In this document: positions 41,399-50,430 of the stretch, piece after piece
Layout: every line of letters starts with the position of its first letter
Numbering within the stretch: the first letter of the stretch is position 1
DNA from: Methylopila henanensis
GTDB lineage: Bacteria > Pseudomonadota > Alphaproteobacteria > Rhizobiales > Methylopilaceae
Direction: 5' to 3'
Length of the DNA: 64,000 nucleotides
Assembly (NCBI RefSeq): GCF_042681025.1
Contig: NZ_JBHUER010000010.1
Span: forward strand, 248,001 to 312,000
Notes under the pieces: generated by a model
What the model saw: only the letters and a program-made list of their open reading frames with translations
What the model was told of the DNA's origin: nothing
Database searches by the model: none
Program-made: the position numbers and the translations under genes

Positions 41399-43231
41399 AT
41401 GCACCACGCCGCCGCGACGAGCCCGCTGATCGGCGCGCTCGTGCTCCTGATAGCGGCCGTGATCGCCGCCCCGGTCGCGCGCAGGCTCGGGCTCGGCGGC
41501 GCGGTCGGCTACCTGTTCGCGGGCGCCGCGATCGGGCCGTCGGCGGCGGGGCTGATCTCCCATCCGGACGCGGTGCTGCAGGTGGCGGAGCTCGGCGTCG
41601 TCATGCTGCTGTTCCTGATCGGCCTTGACCTCAAGATCGAGCGGCTGGTCGCGCTGCGGCTGCAGGTCGTCGGCTTCGGCGGCGGGCAGATCGCGATCAC
41701 GACGCTCGCGCTCGCAGGCGTCGCCATGGCCTTCGGCTACGATCCGAAGCCCGCGCTCGCGCTCGGGCTGGCGCTCGCCTTCTCCGGCACCGCCATGGCG
41801 CTGCAGATTCTCGACGAGCGCGGCCACCTCAACCGACCCTATGGCGAGCAAACCTTCGCAGCCCTGCTGGCGCAGGACATCGCGGTGGTGCCGGCGCTCG
41901 CGCTGGTGCCCTTCCTCGGCGCGGGGGCCGGCGGCGGCGCGGAGCAGAGCTGGCCGGAAACGCTGCTCGCGGCGGGCGAGGCCATCGCAGTCCTCGCCGG
42001 CATCGTGGTCGCCGGCCGCTACCTGCTCGACCCCATGTTCCGCCTGCTCGCCCGCACCGGCGCGCGCGAGGTGATGACGGCGGCCGCGCTGCTGGTGGTG
42101 CTGGGCGCGGCGGAGGCGGCCCACGCCGTCGGCCTGTCGATGGCGCTCGGCGCCTTCCTCGCCGGCGCGCTGCTCGCCGGCTCCTCCTATCGCCACGAGC
42201 TCGAGGCCGACATCGAGCCGTTCCGCGGGCTGCTGATCGCGCTGTTCTTCATGGGCATCGGCATGACGATCAAGCTCGGCGAGGTCGCGGCGCACTGGGC
42301 GCCGCTGATCGCGACGACGCTCGGCTACCTCGCGCTCAAGATCGCGATCGCGGCCGCCCTCGCCCGCCCGTTCGGCGCGTCGTTCGCGGACGCGCTCCGG
42401 ATCGGCGCGCTGCTCGGCGCCGCCGGCGAATTCGCCTTCGTCCTGATCCCGCTGACGCTCGCGAACGGCCTGATCGACGCCGACACGGCGACGCTGCTGT
42501 CGGCGACCGCGGCGCTCAGCCTCGTGGCGGCGCCGGCGCTGATCGCGCTCTCGGAGCGGCTTGCCGACCGCGCAGAGCCGCCGTCCGGCGCGCCGGGCGA
42601 GGACGAGGACTATTCGGGCGCAAAGGGCGAGGTGATGGTGATCGGCTTCGGCCGGGTCGGGCAGGTCGCCGCCCAGCTCCTGCTCGCGGAAGGCGTCGAG
42701 ACCACGCTGATCGACGCCAACCCCGAGCGCGTCGCCCAGGCGGCCCGGTTCGGGTTCAAGGTCTATTACGGCGACGGCTCGCGACTCGACGTGCTGCGCG
42801 CCGCCGGCGCGGACCGGGCGCGGGCCATCGTGGTCTGTGTCGACGACCGCGAGGTCGCGAAGCGCGTGGTCGAAATCACGCAGACGAGCTTTCCCCTCAC
42901 GAAGCTGATCGTGAAGGCCTATGACCGCGGCCATGCGCTGGAGCTCTATGCGCTCGGCGTAGCCGACGTAGCGCGCGAGACCTTCGAGAGCGCGCTGGTG
43001 ATCGGGCGCATGGCGCTGGAGGCGATGGGCGTGGACGCCGATCGCGCGGCCGAGATCGAGGAGGACGTCCGCCGCCGCGACGCGGCGCGGCTCGAGGTCC
43101 AGCGCGTCGAGGGCATCTACGCCGGGCGCGAGTTCTCCTACACCAACAAGCCGACCCCGCAGCCGCTGTCGCAGCCGAAACGGAAGGGCGCGATGCTCGA
43201 CGGCGGGACCGCTGGCGAGCCCGTGAAGTGA
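41399..43231 (+). CDS. Kef-type monovalent cation:proton antiporter (CPA2)
   Basis: A 610-residue protein. Residues about 1-385 form a twelve-to-thirteen-helix Na+/H+-exchanger-like domain (LGGAVGYLFAGAAIGPSA, LAFSGTAMALQIL, AQDIAVVPALALV, GAFLAGALLAGSSYRHELEADIEPF). A cytoplasmic RCK/TrkA-N domain follows at about 415-530 with GFGRVGQVAAQLLL, the NAD-binding glycine motif. The SGTAMALQILDERG and GEFAFVLIPL segments fit KefB/KefC-type glutathione-gated potassium efflux proteins. The ancillary KefF/KefG protein is not adjacent. Whether it transports K+ or Na+ cannot be told from sequence alone. Confidence 0.92.
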   Translation: MHHAAATSPLIGALVLLIAAVIAAPVARRLGLGGAVGYLFAGAAIGPSAAGLISHPDAVLQVAELGVVMLLFLIGLDLKIERLVALRLQVVGFGGGQIAITTLALAGVAMAFGYDPKPALALGLALAFSGTAMALQILDERGHLNRPYGEQTFAALLAQDIAVVPALALVPFLGAGAGGGAEQSWPETLLAAGEAIAVLAGIVVAGRYLLDPMFRLLARTGAREVMTAAALLVVLGAAEAAHAVGLSMALGAFLAGALLAGSSYRHELEADIEPFRGLLIALFFMGIGMTIKLGEVAAHWAPLIATTLGYLALKIAIAAALARPFGASFADALRIGALLGAAGEFAFVLIPLTLANGLIDADTATLLSATAALSLVAAPALIALSERLADRAEPPSGAPGEDEDYSGAKGEVMVIGFGRVGQVAAQLLLAEGVETTLIDANPERVAQAARFGFKVYYGDGSRLDVLRAAGADRARAIVVCVDDREVAKRVVEITQTSFPLTKLIVKAYDRGHALELYALGVADVARETFESALVIGRMALEAMGVDADRAAEIEEDVRRRDAARLEVQRVEGIYAGREFSYTNKPTPQPLSQPKRKGAMLDGGTAGEPVK

Positions 43232-43325
43232 ACGCGCGGCCGGCGGATTTGTCGCCGCGCCGCCCGGCGCGCTAGGCTGTCGCGACACCACGGCGACGAC
43301 GCCGAAAACGAGACGCGGCAAGGCC

Positions 43326-44198
43326 ATGATCAACTTTTACGAGCTGATGCGGCAGGCGCAGGGCGGCGCGGCGTTCGACAACATCGCGCGCGCCTACGGG
43401 CTCGATCCCGCGCAGATGCGGGCTGCGACCGCGGCGCTTACGCCGGCCTTCGCGCAGAGCTTCCAGCGTCAGGCCCGCAACGACCATGCGGCGCACCGGC
43501 TGAACGAGCTGTTCGGCGCCGATGTCTACGCCCGCGCCTTCGAAGCGCACGCCGCCGCCCTCGATCCGACAGCCCGGGCGGCGGGCGACGACGCGCTCGG
43601 CGCGCTGTTCGGCTCCAAGGAGGTGTCGCGCGCGGTCGCGGCGCAGGCGGCGGCGGCCTCCGGCGTGCAGGCCGAGATCATCCGCAAGGTGCTGCCGGTG
43701 CTGACCAGCATCCTGATCGGCGGCTTCATGAAGGCGACGCAGGGCGCCTCCGCGCCGGCGCCCTCCCCCGGCGGCGCGGCCGGGCCGTTCGGCCCGTTCT
43801 GGGACCAGATGTTCGGGCAGACGGCCGCCGACGGCCGCAAGGGCGGCTCGGACAACCCGCAGAACCCGTTCCAGGACTGGATGGGCGGCTTCGGCAAGCC
43901 GGCGGAGGAGCCGGAGCCGCGCGATCCGCCGGCGAATCCCATGGGCGACGTCATGGCCGACATCTTGAACGGCATGTTCGGCGGCCCGCGCCGCGACGGG
44001 ACGCCTCCGCCCGACGAGCCCCCGACGGAGGAATCGTCCGCGGGCGCCGCCGACGCGCCTGAGGGCCAGGAGCCCGACGCCTTCGCGGCCTCGTTCGACC
44101 AGATGGTGCAGACCGGCCGCGAACTTCAGGCGCAGAACGCCCGCGCCATGGAGCAGATTTTCGACGCCTTTCTCGGCGGCGGGAAGAAGCCGGGCTGA
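43326..44198 (+). CDS. DUF937 domain protein
   Basis: A 290-residue soluble protein. Residues 1-140 match DUF937: MINFYELMRQAQGGAAFDNIARAYGLDPAQ, then ALFGSKEVSRAVAAQAAAASGVQAEIIRKVLP and TSILIGGFMKA, a helical domain also met in YidB proteins. The rest (about 140-290) is Pro/Gly/Ala-rich and mostly unstructured, with a short helical end (SFDQMVQTGRELQAQNARAMEQIFDAF). The function of the family is unclear. The gene stands alone, 94 bp after the antiporter gene. Confidence 0.85.
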   Translation: MINFYELMRQAQGGAAFDNIARAYGLDPAQMRAATAALTPAFAQSFQRQARNDHAAHRLNELFGADVYARAFEAHAAALDPTARAAGDDALGALFGSKEVSRAVAAQAAAASGVQAEIIRKVLPVLTSILIGGFMKATQGASAPAPSPGGAAGPFGPFWDQMFGQTAADGRKGGSDNPQNPFQDWMGGFGKPAEEPEPRDPPANPMGDVMADILNGMFGGPRRDGTPPPDEPPTEESSAGAADAPEGQEPDAFAASFDQMVQTGRELQAQNARAMEQIFDAFLGGGKKPG

Positions 44199-44343
44199 GC
44201 CTCCCAGCGACCGTTTCGAGCGGATTGACGCGCGCCGCGGCCGCATGCTTACCCTGTCCTGCAGGGGTTTTCCGCGACGTCCCCTTCAGGCGAAAGCCCA
44301 AAGCTCGCGTCCACGATCTCCTTCTCAAGGAGGCGGACGCCCC

Positions 44344-45735
44344 ATGCTGTCTACACCCCATGATTCCCCGCTGGCCGATCCTCCCGCGACGGAGGCTGTT
44401 CCAACGCTTTCCGAGGCGCTCGGCGTCTGGGCGCGGATCGGGCTGCTGAGCTTCGGCGGTCCCGCCGGGCAGATCGCGCTGATGCACCGCGAACTCGTCG
44501 AGCGGCGCCGCTGGATCGGCGAGGAACGGTTCCTGCACGCCCTCAACTACTGCATGCTGCTGCCCGGCCCCGAGGCGCAGCAGCTCGCCACCTATATCGG
44601 CTGGCTCATGCACCGCACGGTCGGCGGCGTGATCGCCGGCCTGCTGTTCATCGTCCCCGGCGCTCTGGTGATGATGGCCCTCAGCGTCGTCTACGCCCTG
44701 TGGCGCGAGGCGCCGCTGGTCGAGGCGGCGTTCTACGGCGTCAAGGCCGCAGTGCTCGCCGTCGTGGTCGAGGCCGTGCTCCGCATCGGCCGGCGCGCGC
44801 TGCGGAACCGCGTCATGGTCGGCGTCGCCGCCGCGGCCTTCTCGGCGCTGTTTCTGTTCGGGGTCCCGTTCCCGATCGTGATCCTGCTCGCAGGCCTGTT
44901 CGGATGGTTCGGCGCGCGCCGGGCGCCCCATCTGTTCGCGGCCGCCGGCCACGGCGCGGGAGCCGGGCCGCAGACCGTCGGCGTGGTCGACGCCATGTTC
45001 GAGCGCGGCGAACTCGCCCATGCGACGCCGTCGCGTCGGCGCGCGCTCGGCGTGCTGGCCGTCTGGCTGCCGATCTGGCTCGGCCCCGTGCTGCTGCTGT
45101 GGTCGTTCGCGGGCGCGGACAGCGTGTGGACCCAGATCGCCGGGTTCTTCAGCTCCATGGCCGCGGTCACCTTCGGCGGCGCCTACGCGGTGCTGGCCTA
45201 TGTGGCGCAGGCCGCCGTGGAGACGTTCGGCTGGCTCCGTCCGGGCGAGATGGCGGACGGGCTGGGGCTGGCCGAGACCACGCCCGGCCCGCTGATTCTC
45301 GTCACCCAGTTCGTCGGCTTCCTCGCCGCGAACCGCGCTCCCGGCGCGCTCGACCCGCTCGTCGCCGGCGCGCTCGGCGGGTTGCTCACCACCTGGGTGA
45401 CTTTCGCGCCGAGCTTTCTGTGGATCTTCCTCGGCGGCCCCTACATGGAGCGGCTGCGCGCCAATCGCCGGCTCGCCGCGGCGTTGTCGGCAATCACCGC
45501 GGCGGTCGTCGGCGTCATCCTCAACCTCGCGGTCTGGTTCGCGCTCCATGTGGTGTTTCGGGAGACTTGGTCGCCGGGCTTCGGGCCGGACCTGCCCGTG
45601 CTCGGTTCAGTCGACCCGTGGGCGGCGCTGCTCGCTGCAGGCGCCATGGTCGCGATGCTGCGCTTCCGCGCGGGCATGGGCCCGACGCTCGTCGTCTGCG
45701 CGCTGGCCGGCGTCGTGCTCAAAAGCCTAGGCTGA
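44344..45735 (+). CDS. chrA: Chromate transporter, long-chain ChrA family
   Basis: A 463-residue membrane protein made of two homologous CHR domains of about 200 residues each. Domain 1 has the signature GLLSFGGPAGQIALMHRELVERRRWI and LPGPEAQQLATYIGW; domain 2 has FSSMAAVTFGGAYAVLAYVAQ and GLAETTPGPLILVTQFVGFLA. Such proteins export chromate and confer resistance, though many housekeeping members have other or unknown anions as substrates. The ATG at 44344 follows an AGGAGG ribosome-binding site; the frame is open to 44245 but without family similarity. It ends at a bidirectional terminator. Confidence 0.93.
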   Translation: MLSTPHDSPLADPPATEAVPTLSEALGVWARIGLLSFGGPAGQIALMHRELVERRRWIGEERFLHALNYCMLLPGPEAQQLATYIGWLMHRTVGGVIAGLLFIVPGALVMMALSVVYALWREAPLVEAAFYGVKAAVLAVVVEAVLRIGRRALRNRVMVGVAAAAFSALFLFGVPFPIVILLAGLFGWFGARRAPHLFAAAGHGAGAGPQTVGVVDAMFERGELAHATPSRRRALGVLAVWLPIWLGPVLLLWSFAGADSVWTQIAGFFSSMAAVTFGGAYAVLAYVAQAAVETFGWLRPGEMADGLGLAETTPGPLILVTQFVGFLAANRAPGALDPLVAGALGGLLTTWVTFAPSFLWIFLGGPYMERLRANRRLAAALSAITAAVVGVILNLAVWFALHVVFRETWSPGFGPDLPVLGSVDPWAALLAAGAMVAMLRFRAGMGPTLVVCALAGVVLKSLG

Positions 45736-45746
45736 CGCCGCGCGAA

Positions 45747-45772
45747 AAGCCCGGCGCCAGGGCGCCGGGCTT
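45747..45772. terminator. Bidirectional terminator between chrA and the Arg/Tyr-rich gene
   Basis: Perfect 12-base arms AAGCCCGGCGCC and GGCGCCGGGCTT with a two-base loop. It lies 11 bases after the chrA stop and 11 bases before the stop of the convergent gene. Confidence 0.75.
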
Positions 45773-45783
45773 GCGTCGTCAGG

Positions 45784-46164
45784 TCACCAGCAGCGGCGAA
45801 CGTAGCCGTAAGGCGTCCAGCGGGTGCGGCACCGGCGACCCCAGTAGCCGTAAGGACGGCGGCGATAGTAGCGGCGACGCCCGTAATAGCGGCGGCGGCC
45901 GTAGTAGCCGTAACGGCCGGGGTGACGGCGGTAGCGGCGCCTGTGGCCCCGCCTGTGGCGGCGGCCGCGGTGGTCGCGCGCCTGCTCGATCTCCGTGCCG
46001 TCCGGCGCGCGGCCCGCCGTCTCGGCTCCAGCGTCCTCCGGCGCACCCGGGACGGCGCGCTTCAGATCGTCCAGCGGCAGCGCCTTCGCCGGCGCGGCGA
46101 GGCTCGTCACGATGGCCGCTCCGCCTATTCCGAGCAGGCCCGTAAGGAAGGATCGTCGATCCAT
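45784..46164 (-). CDS. Tat-exported Arg/Tyr-rich repeat protein
   Basis: A 126-residue protein starting MDRRSFLTGLLGIGGAAIV, a twin-arginine-type signal (RRSFL) with cleavage near AKA-LP. An acidic/neutral linker follows (residues about 30-65), and the last 60 residues are extremely rich in Arg, Tyr and Gly, with repeats such as YGYYGRRRYYGRRRYY and two cysteines in RRCRTRW and RRCW. The tail would be strongly basic and aromatic and could bind anionic polymers. Function is unknown. The convergent terminator and the signal peptide support a real gene. Confidence 0.8.
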   Translation of the reverse strand: MDRRSFLTGLLGIGGAAIVTSLAAPAKALPLDDLKRAVPGAPEDAGAETAGRAPDGTEIEQARDHRGRRHRRGHRRRYRRHPGRYGYYGRRRYYGRRRYYRRRPYGYWGRRCRTRWTPYGYVRRCW

Positions 46165-46331
46165 TCGGCTTCTCCCTGTCGTCTCCGCCCCGCGTCAGTG
46201 TCCCATCGGGCCCGGCGTTCCGTCTATGCGCGCCGCAGCATGCGCGGGAGACGTGGCGGCGGAGGGCGCCGGCCCTATCTCAGGTAACGGAGCCGCGCCT
46301 CGCGCGGGTATCGCGGAAGGACATGGAGCGC

Positions 46332-46640
46332 ATGACCGTCTCGTCCATATCGCGCCTCGTCGCCGCATGCGCCGCGGCCGTGACGCTTGCGGCGGGCGGC
46401 GCCTCGGCCGACCCGCGGCCCTTCGCGCCCGCTCTCTCGTGCGGCGCGCTGCAGGACCTTGTGGCGGCGCGCGGCGCGGCGGTGATCAGCACCAGCCGCA
46501 CCACCTACGACCGCTTCGTCAGCGACTCCCGAGGCTGCTACCGCACGCAGGTGACGGAGCCGGCCTGGATCCGCTCCGCCGACGACCGCCGCTGCTTCAT
46601 CGGCTACACCTGCCGCGAATACGCCCGCGACGACCTCTGA
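46332..46640 (+). CDS. Small secreted Cys-containing protein, hypothetical
   Basis: A 102-residue protein with a signal peptide (MTVSSISRLVAACAAAVTLA, cleavage near ASA-DP). The mature part has four cysteines (SCGALQDL, GCYRTQV, RRCFIGYTC), which probably form two disulfides, giving a small compact periplasmic domain. ATG 46332 is chosen over 46323 because GGAAGGA is correctly spaced only for it. It is convergent with the globin-coupled receptor gene, three bases apart at the stops. No family name could be given. Confidence 0.72.
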   Translation: MTVSSISRLVAACAAAVTLAAGGASADPRPFAPALSCGALQDLVAARGAAVISTSRTTYDRFVSDSRGCYRTQVTEPAWIRSADDRRCFIGYTCREYARDDL

Positions 46641-46643
46641 CCC

Positions 46644-48005
46644 TCAGGCCGCGCGCACCTTGCGGAAGAAGTCCTGCACCTTGGCCTCGATCTCGTCGAC
46701 CCGCAGCTTCACGTCGCCTGCGACCGCGCGGACGTCGGCCGAAGCCGAGGTCGTGGCTTCGTTCGACTGCTTCACCACCATGATCGAGGCGCTGACCTCG
46801 CCGGTGTGACCGGCCGCGCCGTGGGCGTTCGATGCGATCTCCTGCGTCGCTGCCTCTTGCTGCTCGACGGCCGCGGAGATCGAGCCGGCGACGACCGCGA
46901 TCTCTGAGATGGTGTCGAGGATGCGGGCGATGTCGCCGACCGACGCCCGCGTGGAGTTCTGAACCGCCGCGATCTGCGAGGTGATCTCGTCGGTCGCCTC
47001 CGCCGTCTGGCGGGCGAGGCTCTTGACCTCGGCGGCGACCACCGCGAAGCCGCGGCCGGCGTCGCCGGCGCGCGCGGCCTCGATCGTGGCGTTGAGCGCG
47101 AGCAGGTTGGTCTGGGCGGCGATGCTGGAGATCATGCCGACCACGGAGCCGATACGGTCGGTGGTCTCGGCGAGCTCTGCGATCGTGCCGCTGGTGCGGG
47201 TCGCTTCGGTCGACGCCTGCTGCGCCGCCTCGAGCCAGCGCTTGGCCTGACCGCTGATCTCGCGGATGGAGGCGGCGAGCTCCTCCGTGGCGGCGGCGGA
47301 GGAGCGCACGATCGCCGCCGTGTCGGCGGCGGCGCCGGCCACCGCGTCCGAGCGGCTGTCGGTCGCGGCGGCGGCCTGTTCGAGCGTCGCCGCCGTCGCC
47401 GTCATCCGCGACGAGGCGCCCGCCATCTCGGTGAGCGAGGCCCCGACGGCGCGGTCGAACTCGTCGATCGCGGCCTCGATCGCGGCGTTCTTGGCCGCGA
47501 GGTCGCCCATGATCTTGTCCTGATAGGTCGAGATCGCGAGCTCCATGTCGAGCATCACCGCCTTCGCGATGGCCCGCATCATCCGCGCGGCGCGATCGCC
47601 GGAGAACCGGCTCGACCGGCCGATCGCGTGGAACATGCGGTCCTGCACATAGGCGTAGCCGCCGATGTACCAGCGCGGCTCCAGCCCGATCCGGACATGG
47701 GCCATGCCGATACGGCGCGCGCCGTCGAAATAGGCCGCGTCGAAGGCGCCCGAGAACAGCCGCGCCCAATGGCCGGCCTGCGCCGACTTCAGCCGCGGCT
47801 CGTTGCCCCGGATCCGCTGCGCGAGCTCGGGCTGGCCTAGCAGATGGCGGTAGAACCCGTCGAGAATGTCCGACAGATGCGGCTCGACAACCGTCCAGGC
47901 CGCCCCGAGGTCGGCCTTCGCCGTTGCGTCGAGCTGGAGGAAGGCCAGCCGCGCGTTCGCGTCGCCGGCTCCGCCGCCTGGATGTCCATCGTCCATCATG
48001 CGCAT
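46644..48005 (-). CDS. Soluble globin-coupled methyl-accepting chemotaxis protein
   Basis: A 453-residue chemoreceptor without membrane segments. Residues about 20-170 are a protoglobin/globin-coupled sensor domain with proximal-heme motif GMAHVRIGLEPRWYIGGYAYV (His103). The rest is an MCP signalling domain: the conserved hairpin tip is GMISSIAAQTNLLALNATIEAARAGDAGRGFAVVAAEVKSLA. Such HemAT-like proteins sense O2 and steer aerotaxis. The terminal CheR-binding pentapeptide is absent. It sits upstream of and divergent to flhA, and chemotaxis genes lie at 61-64 kb. Confidence 0.92.
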   Translation of the reverse strand: MRMMDDGHPGGGAGDANARLAFLQLDATAKADLGAAWTVVEPHLSDILDGFYRHLLGQPELAQRIRGNEPRLKSAQAGHWARLFSGAFDAAYFDGARRIGMAHVRIGLEPRWYIGGYAYVQDRMFHAIGRSSRFSGDRAARMMRAIAKAVMLDMELAISTYQDKIMGDLAAKNAAIEAAIDEFDRAVGASLTEMAGASSRMTATAATLEQAAAATDSRSDAVAGAAADTAAIVRSSAAATEELAASIREISGQAKRWLEAAQQASTEATRTSGTIAELAETTDRIGSVVGMISSIAAQTNLLALNATIEAARAGDAGRGFAVVAAEVKSLARQTAEATDEITSQIAAVQNSTRASVGDIARILDTISEIAVVAGSISAAVEQQEAATQEIASNAHGAAGHTGEVSASIMVVKQSNEATTSASADVRAVAGDVKLRVDEIEAKVQDFFRKVRAA

Positions 48006-48127
48006 GTCAGCCCCCCGGCCTTGTGATGTCCGGGCGACGTTAGGCGGCTCTGGTTAATTCGCCGGGAAAATCCGGCGTTCACGTCAACATCCCCGCCGGC
48101 CCGGACGGGGACGACGGGGAGCCGCCG

Positions 48128-48143
48128 TTAACCACCCGCTAAC
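48128..48143 (+). promoter_or_regulatory. CtrA-like binding site upstream of flhA
   Basis: TTAA, seven bases, then CTAAC matches the CtrA consensus TTAA-N7-TTAAC at eight of nine positions. It ends 54 bp before the flhA start, in the usual promoter range. Flagellar class II operons are direct CtrA targets in Caulobacter, and ctrA itself is in this window. Confidence 0.5.
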
Positions 48144-48197
48144 CATGCGCCCGGCAGTTTCTGCCGGGCGCTGTGTCGCAGAGTGCGAGGGTGGACG

Positions 48198-50372
48198 ATG
48201 TCGGACGTGACAGTGACGGGACGCGGACCGACCCCCGTCCCCGCGACGGCGTCCTCGTCCGGCGGCGTCGCCCTGCCCGCCCCGCTCGCCAAAGTCTGGA
48301 ACATCCTGCGCCGCGGCGATCTCGGCCTCGCGCTCGGCGTGCTCGTCATCCTGTGCGTGCTGATCGTGCCGCTGCCGCCGCTACTGCTCGACCTGCTGCT
48401 CGCGATCTCGATCACGCTGTCGGTGCTGATCCTGATGACGGCGCTGTTCATCGAGAAGCCGCTGGAGTTCTCCGCCTTCCCGACCGTGCTGCTGGTCGCG
48501 ACCATGCTGCGGCTCGCGCTGAACCTCGCCTCGACGCGCCTCATCCTCGGCCATGGCCACGAGGGCCCCGACGCCGCCGGCCATGTGATCGAGGCCTTCG
48601 GTTCGTTCGTGATGGGCGGCAATTTCGTGATCGGCGTGATCGTCTTCGCGATCCTCGTCATCGTTAACTTCATCGTCATCACCAAGGGCTCCGGCCGCAT
48701 CGCCGAGGTCGCGGCGCGCTTCACCCTCGACGCCATGCCCGGCAAGCAGATGGCGATCGACGCCGATCTCTCCGCCGGCCTGATCGACGAGGCCACCGCC
48801 AAGACCCGCCGCAAGGAGCTCGAGGACGAGAGCACCTTCTTCGGCGCCATGGACGGCGCGTCGAAATTCGTTCGCGGCGACGCGGTCGCCGGCATCCTGA
48901 TCCTGTTCGTCACGATCATCGGCGGCATGATCGTCGGCATCGCCCAGAACGGCCTCGGCTTCGCGGAGGCTGCGCACTCCTACACGCTGCTATCGATCGG
49001 CGACGGCCTCGTCAGCCAGATCCCGGCCCTGATCGTCTCGACCGCCGCCGGCCTGCTGGTCTCCAAGGCGGGCGTCTCCGGCTCGGCCGACCGTGCGCTG
49101 GTGCGCCAGCTCTCGGGCTACCCGAAAGCGCTCGGTCTCGCCGCCGCGGTCATCGGCGTGATGGCGCTGCTGCCGGGCATCCCGTTCATCCCGTTCATGG
49201 GCCTCGCCGCCGGCGTCGGCTACATGGCCTATCGCGCCTCAAAGACGCAGGACATGGCCGAAGCCGAACGGGTCGCGCAGATCGTCGGCGCCGCCGGCCC
49301 CGGTCAGGCTGAAGCCGCGGCGGCCGCGGCCGCGGCCGACGATCCGGCCTCCGCGCTCAAGATGGACGACGTCAAGATCGAGCTCGGCTATGCGCTGCTG
49401 CCGCTCGTCGACTCCAAGGACGGGCCCGATAAGCTCACCGAGCAGATCAAGGCGCTGCGTCGCACGATCGCGGGCGAGGTCGGCTTCCTGCTGCCGCAGG
49501 TGCGGCTGCTCGACAACCTGCAGCTCGCGCCGAACGCCTATGTGGTGAAGGTGAAGGAGGTCGAGGCCGGCGGCGGCTCGGTCTACCCAAACCAGTTCAT
49601 GGTGATGGACCCGAGCGGCCAGCAGGTGAAGCTGCCGGGCGTCCACACCGTCGAGCCCACCTTCGGCCTGCCCGCGACCTGGATCGACGCCTCTCTGCGC
49701 GAGGAGGCCAACATCCTCGGCTACACCGTGGTCGACGCCACCACCGTGCTCTCAACCCACCTCAACGAGATCGTGCGCGGCAACATGCCGGACCTGCTGT
49801 CCTACGGCGAGGTGACGAAGCTGCTGAAGGAGCTGCCCAAGGAGCAGCAGAAGCTGGTGGAGGACATCACGCCCGCGCAGATCTCCACCACCGGCATCCA
49901 GCGCGTGCTCCAGCTCCTGCTCACCGAGCGGGTCTCGATCCGCGACCTCGGAACCATCCTCGAGGGCGTCGCGGAGGCGGTCTCCTTCACCCGCGCCCCG
50001 GCGCAGATCGTGGAGCACGTCCGCACCCGGCTCGGACGCCAGCTCTGCGCCCAGCATCAGGCGATGGGCGGCTACGTCCCGCTCGTCACTCTGTCCCCGC
50101 AGTGGGAGCAGGCCTTCGCGGAATCGATCGTCGGGACCGGCGAGGACAAGACGCTCGCCATGGCGCCGTCCAAGCTCCACGAGTTCATCGCCGCCGTCCG
50201 CGATCGGTTCGAAGAGGCCGCCCGCCAGGGCGAGACGCCGGTGCTGCTGACCTCCGCCGCCGCGCGGCCCTTCGTGCGCTCGATCGTCGAGCGCTTCCGC
50301 AACCAGACGCCGGTGATGTCGCAGAACGAGATCCATCCCCGCGCGCGGCTGAAGACAGTCGCGAGCGTCTGA
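48198..50372 (+). CDS. flhA: Flagellar biosynthesis protein FlhA
   Basis: A 724-residue export-gate protein. Residues about 30-335 contain the eight membrane helices with the FHIPEP region, visible as MLRLALNLASTRLILGHGHEGPDAAGHVIEAFGSFVMGGNFVIG and MPGKQMAIDADLSAGLID. The cytoplasmic ring domain (about 365-720) ends with RFRNQTPVMSQNEIHPRARL. FlhA forms the nonameric ring that hands flagellar substrates to the export channel. The ATG 48198 (MSDVTVT) follows GAGGGTGGAC and is preferred to the GTG at 48183. fliR/flhB do not follow; a short N run and accessory genes come next. Confidence 0.96.
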   Translation: MSDVTVTGRGPTPVPATASSSGGVALPAPLAKVWNILRRGDLGLALGVLVILCVLIVPLPPLLLDLLLAISITLSVLILMTALFIEKPLEFSAFPTVLLVATMLRLALNLASTRLILGHGHEGPDAAGHVIEAFGSFVMGGNFVIGVIVFAILVIVNFIVITKGSGRIAEVAARFTLDAMPGKQMAIDADLSAGLIDEATAKTRRKELEDESTFFGAMDGASKFVRGDAVAGILILFVTIIGGMIVGIAQNGLGFAEAAHSYTLLSIGDGLVSQIPALIVSTAAGLLVSKAGVSGSADRALVRQLSGYPKALGLAAAVIGVMALLPGIPFIPFMGLAAGVGYMAYRASKTQDMAEAERVAQIVGAAGPGQAEAAAAAAAADDPASALKMDDVKIELGYALLPLVDSKDGPDKLTEQIKALRRTIAGEVGFLLPQVRLLDNLQLAPNAYVVKVKEVEAGGGSVYPNQFMVMDPSGQQVKLPGVHTVEPTFGLPATWIDASLREEANILGYTVVDATTVLSTHLNEIVRGNMPDLLSYGEVTKLLKELPKEQQKLVEDITPAQISTTGIQRVLQLLLTERVSIRDLGTILEGVAEAVSFTRAPAQIVEHVRTRLGRQLCAQHQAMGGYVPLVTLSPQWEQAFAESIVGTGEDKTLAMAPSKLHEFIAAVRDRFEEAARQGETPVLLTSAAARPFVRSIVERFRNQTPVMSQNEIHPRARLKTVASV

Positions 50373-50379
50373 CGCGAAA

Positions 50380-50392
50380 NNNNNNNNNNNNN
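50380..50392. other. Run of 13 undetermined bases (N)
   Basis: Unresolved bases just after flhA. The flanks (GACGCGAAA and CCCCCGTC) look like intergenic or terminator sequence, so a hairpin may have been lost here. Confidence 0.95.
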
Positions 50393-50430
50393 CCCCCGTC
50401 GTTCAGTCCGGTCGGGGAACCGGTGGGCCG

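Noticed and set aside
40379..43333. 984-codon minus-strand open frame
   Set aside because: It overlaps pabB in another frame and the Kef antiporter on the opposite strand. The composition is repetitive and no domain is seen.
44245..44343. N-terminal extension of chrA by 33 residues
   Set aside because: The extension is Arg/Ser-rich with no similarity, while the ATG at 44344 has a strong AGGAGG site.
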